Shown here: positions 63,413 through 64,000 of the stretch, piece by piece
How positions within the stretch are numbered: position 1 is the first letter of the stretch
How the letters are laid out: the number at the start of each line of letters is the position of its first letter
NCBI GenBank assembly: GCA_030844895.1
Contig: CM061224.1
Coordinates: 70,688,567-70,752,566 of the forward strand
Source: Ambrosia x helenae
Taxonomy: Eukaryota; Streptophyta; Magnoliopsida; Asterales; Asteraceae
Direction: 5' to 3'
DNA length: 64,000 bases
Made by a program: the position numbers and the translations under genes
The notes under the pieces: model-generated
Told to the model about the DNA's origin: nothing
Databases searched by the model: none
What the model saw: only the letters and a program-made list of their open reading frames with translations

Positions 63413-64000
63413 GATGATGATGATGATGATACTGATAAGTATAAGTATGAGAAGAGAGAAACAGGAAAAGATGCAGGAAAATCTAGTTCAAAAGCTCTTG
63501 GTGGTAATACTGACGATGATGACATTTTCTGGAACGAGAAGATCAGATATTTATCTGAAAAAGACAAGAAGTTATATCGCCAGATGTTGACTGATAGAGT
63601 CTGGACGATTGAGATGACTGGTAGATTTCCAGAGATTTTTGAGTCAGATGATATGAGGTTTGAACTGGAGTATAATGATCCTGATCTGGAAGATGGAGAA
63701 GTTTCTGCAGCTATGACTAAAGAAATACTGGAAGGATTAGCTAAACAGGTTGGTAAATCTCTTGAAGAGCTGATGAGTGAAAACCAAATACCAAACATTC
63801 CTGAAAAAGAAGCAGGAAATCACTCTGATGATAGAGATGTTCCATTATTTGAAGAAGTAGAGATGGAGGATATTACAAGTGAGGAATATCCAGAATACTT
63901 CAAGAATGATAAAGATTCTGGATTTCCTGAATTTTCTGAAGAGTTGTTGAGTCAAGCTGAGAAACTTGCTCGTGAGAAAAGCAAGAAATTTGTTGAAGAA
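63413..64000 (+). CDS. Sirevirus post-pol ORF, second part (runs off the window)
   Basis: After the ATGAT duplication the frame interrupted at 44147 resumes exactly, with a run of Asp codons (GAT repeats). It stays open for 196 codons to the window end: DTDKYKYEKRETGKDAG, DIFWNEKIRYLSEKDKKLYRQ, TDRVWTIEMTGRFPEIFES, then a strongly acidic helical part. Gypsy B therefore landed in a GAT microsatellite inside the coding sequence. No membrane helix or known domain appears. The total ORF without gypsy B would exceed 890 codons, apart from one frameshift and one stop. Confidence 0.75.

Larger units (their letters stand above)
29990..64000 (+). mobile_element. Sirevirus-type Ty1/copia element with long post-pol ORF (right end beyond window)
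   Basis: In order: 517-bp LTR, tRNA-Met-type primer site, leader, long gag with two zinc knuckles, protease-integrase-RT-RNase H, a 2.2-kb spacer and a large ORF comparable in place to the env-like ORF of Sireviruses. It is broken by a solo LTR at 35227 and by gypsy B at 44148-63407, and by scattered stops and frameshifts. Gypsy B is a later insertion. The 3' LTR is outside the window. Native length without insertions exceeds 13 kb, long for copia. Confidence 0.88.

Noticed and set aside
42038..64000. Viral envelope gene in the post-pol ORF
   Set aside because: The position fits env-like ORFs of Sireviruses, but no signal peptide, hydrophobic fusion segment or C-terminal membrane helix was seen; only the position supports the name.
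1..64000. CRISPR array
   Set aside because: No evenly spaced identical repeats with unique spacers; the direct repeats present are LTRs, target duplications, minisatellites and motif clusters in a plant-like sequence.

Overview
This window looks like repeat-dominated nuclear DNA of a flowering plant. The Sirevirus-type Ty1/copia elements, Athila-like Ty3/gypsy element, PIF/Harbinger and hAT elements and tRNA-derived SINEs all fit a eudicot. A minus-strand relative of the 'putative gypsy-type transposase' proteins, which I know mainly from daisy-family (Asteraceae) genomes, makes Asteraceae the most likely source. I see no intact host gene. The only recognisable host-type sequence is the first two exons of a WAT1-related (nodulin MtN21/EamA) transporter at 20423-20790, minus strand.

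Left part, 1-21.1 kb: a patchwork of old and small elements. It holds a decayed copia RT/RNase H fragment (3-1257), a SINE with a 16-bp target-site duplication (2251-2458), a Harbinger-type MITE (2679-3242), a perfect 88-bp palindrome (3613-3700) at the edge of a deleted hAT element with a BED-finger exon, a second non-autonomous hAT (5171-5782), the spliced gypsy-type transposase-domain pseudogene (6715-8860, minus), a solo LTR (9815-12243) beside a related LTR remnant (to 14700), a copia RT relic, a Harbinger fragment, a fold-back MITE, a Helitron-like GC-rich block and a 5'-truncated SINE (18680-18791).

Right part, 21.1-64 kb: one nested stack, resolved by 5-bp target-site duplications. 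Gypsy element A (5' LTR ending 21643, Gag start 21724) is interrupted by an Athila-like minus-strand element (21784-29858, TSD CAACT), which carries a solo copia LTR (24611-25107, TSD ATCAT). Gypsy A Gag resumes in frame at 29864 and is cut again at 29990 by a plus-strand Sirevirus that runs past the window end. The Sirevirus contains a solo LTR inside its protease motif (35227-36550, TSD ACAGT). In its post-pol ORF sits a 19.3-kb minus-strand gypsy element B (44148-63407, TSD ATGAT). Gypsy B in turn holds a solo LTR (48571-51173, TSD ACCAT) and a young minus-strand copia element C (51714-60712, TSD GGAGC).

The strongest leads are these. (1) Copia C has two near-identical LTRs but no reverse transcriptase; integrase runs straight into a very long ORF of the kind that follows pol in the neighbouring Sirevirus. 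(2) Each of the two Sirevirus-like families carries its own short motif scattered through LTR, leader or coding linkers and post-pol DNA (GGTCGAA in one, CAGNAGTTT-like in the other). (3) Five LTR copies of the gypsy B-related group keep an intron-like GT...AG unit of 471-482 nt. (4) The same LTRs carry tRNA-like modules with A and B boxes followed by T-runs. The gypsy B and Athila-like elements also lack reverse transcriptase, so several superfamilies here have bred parasites of autonomous relatives.
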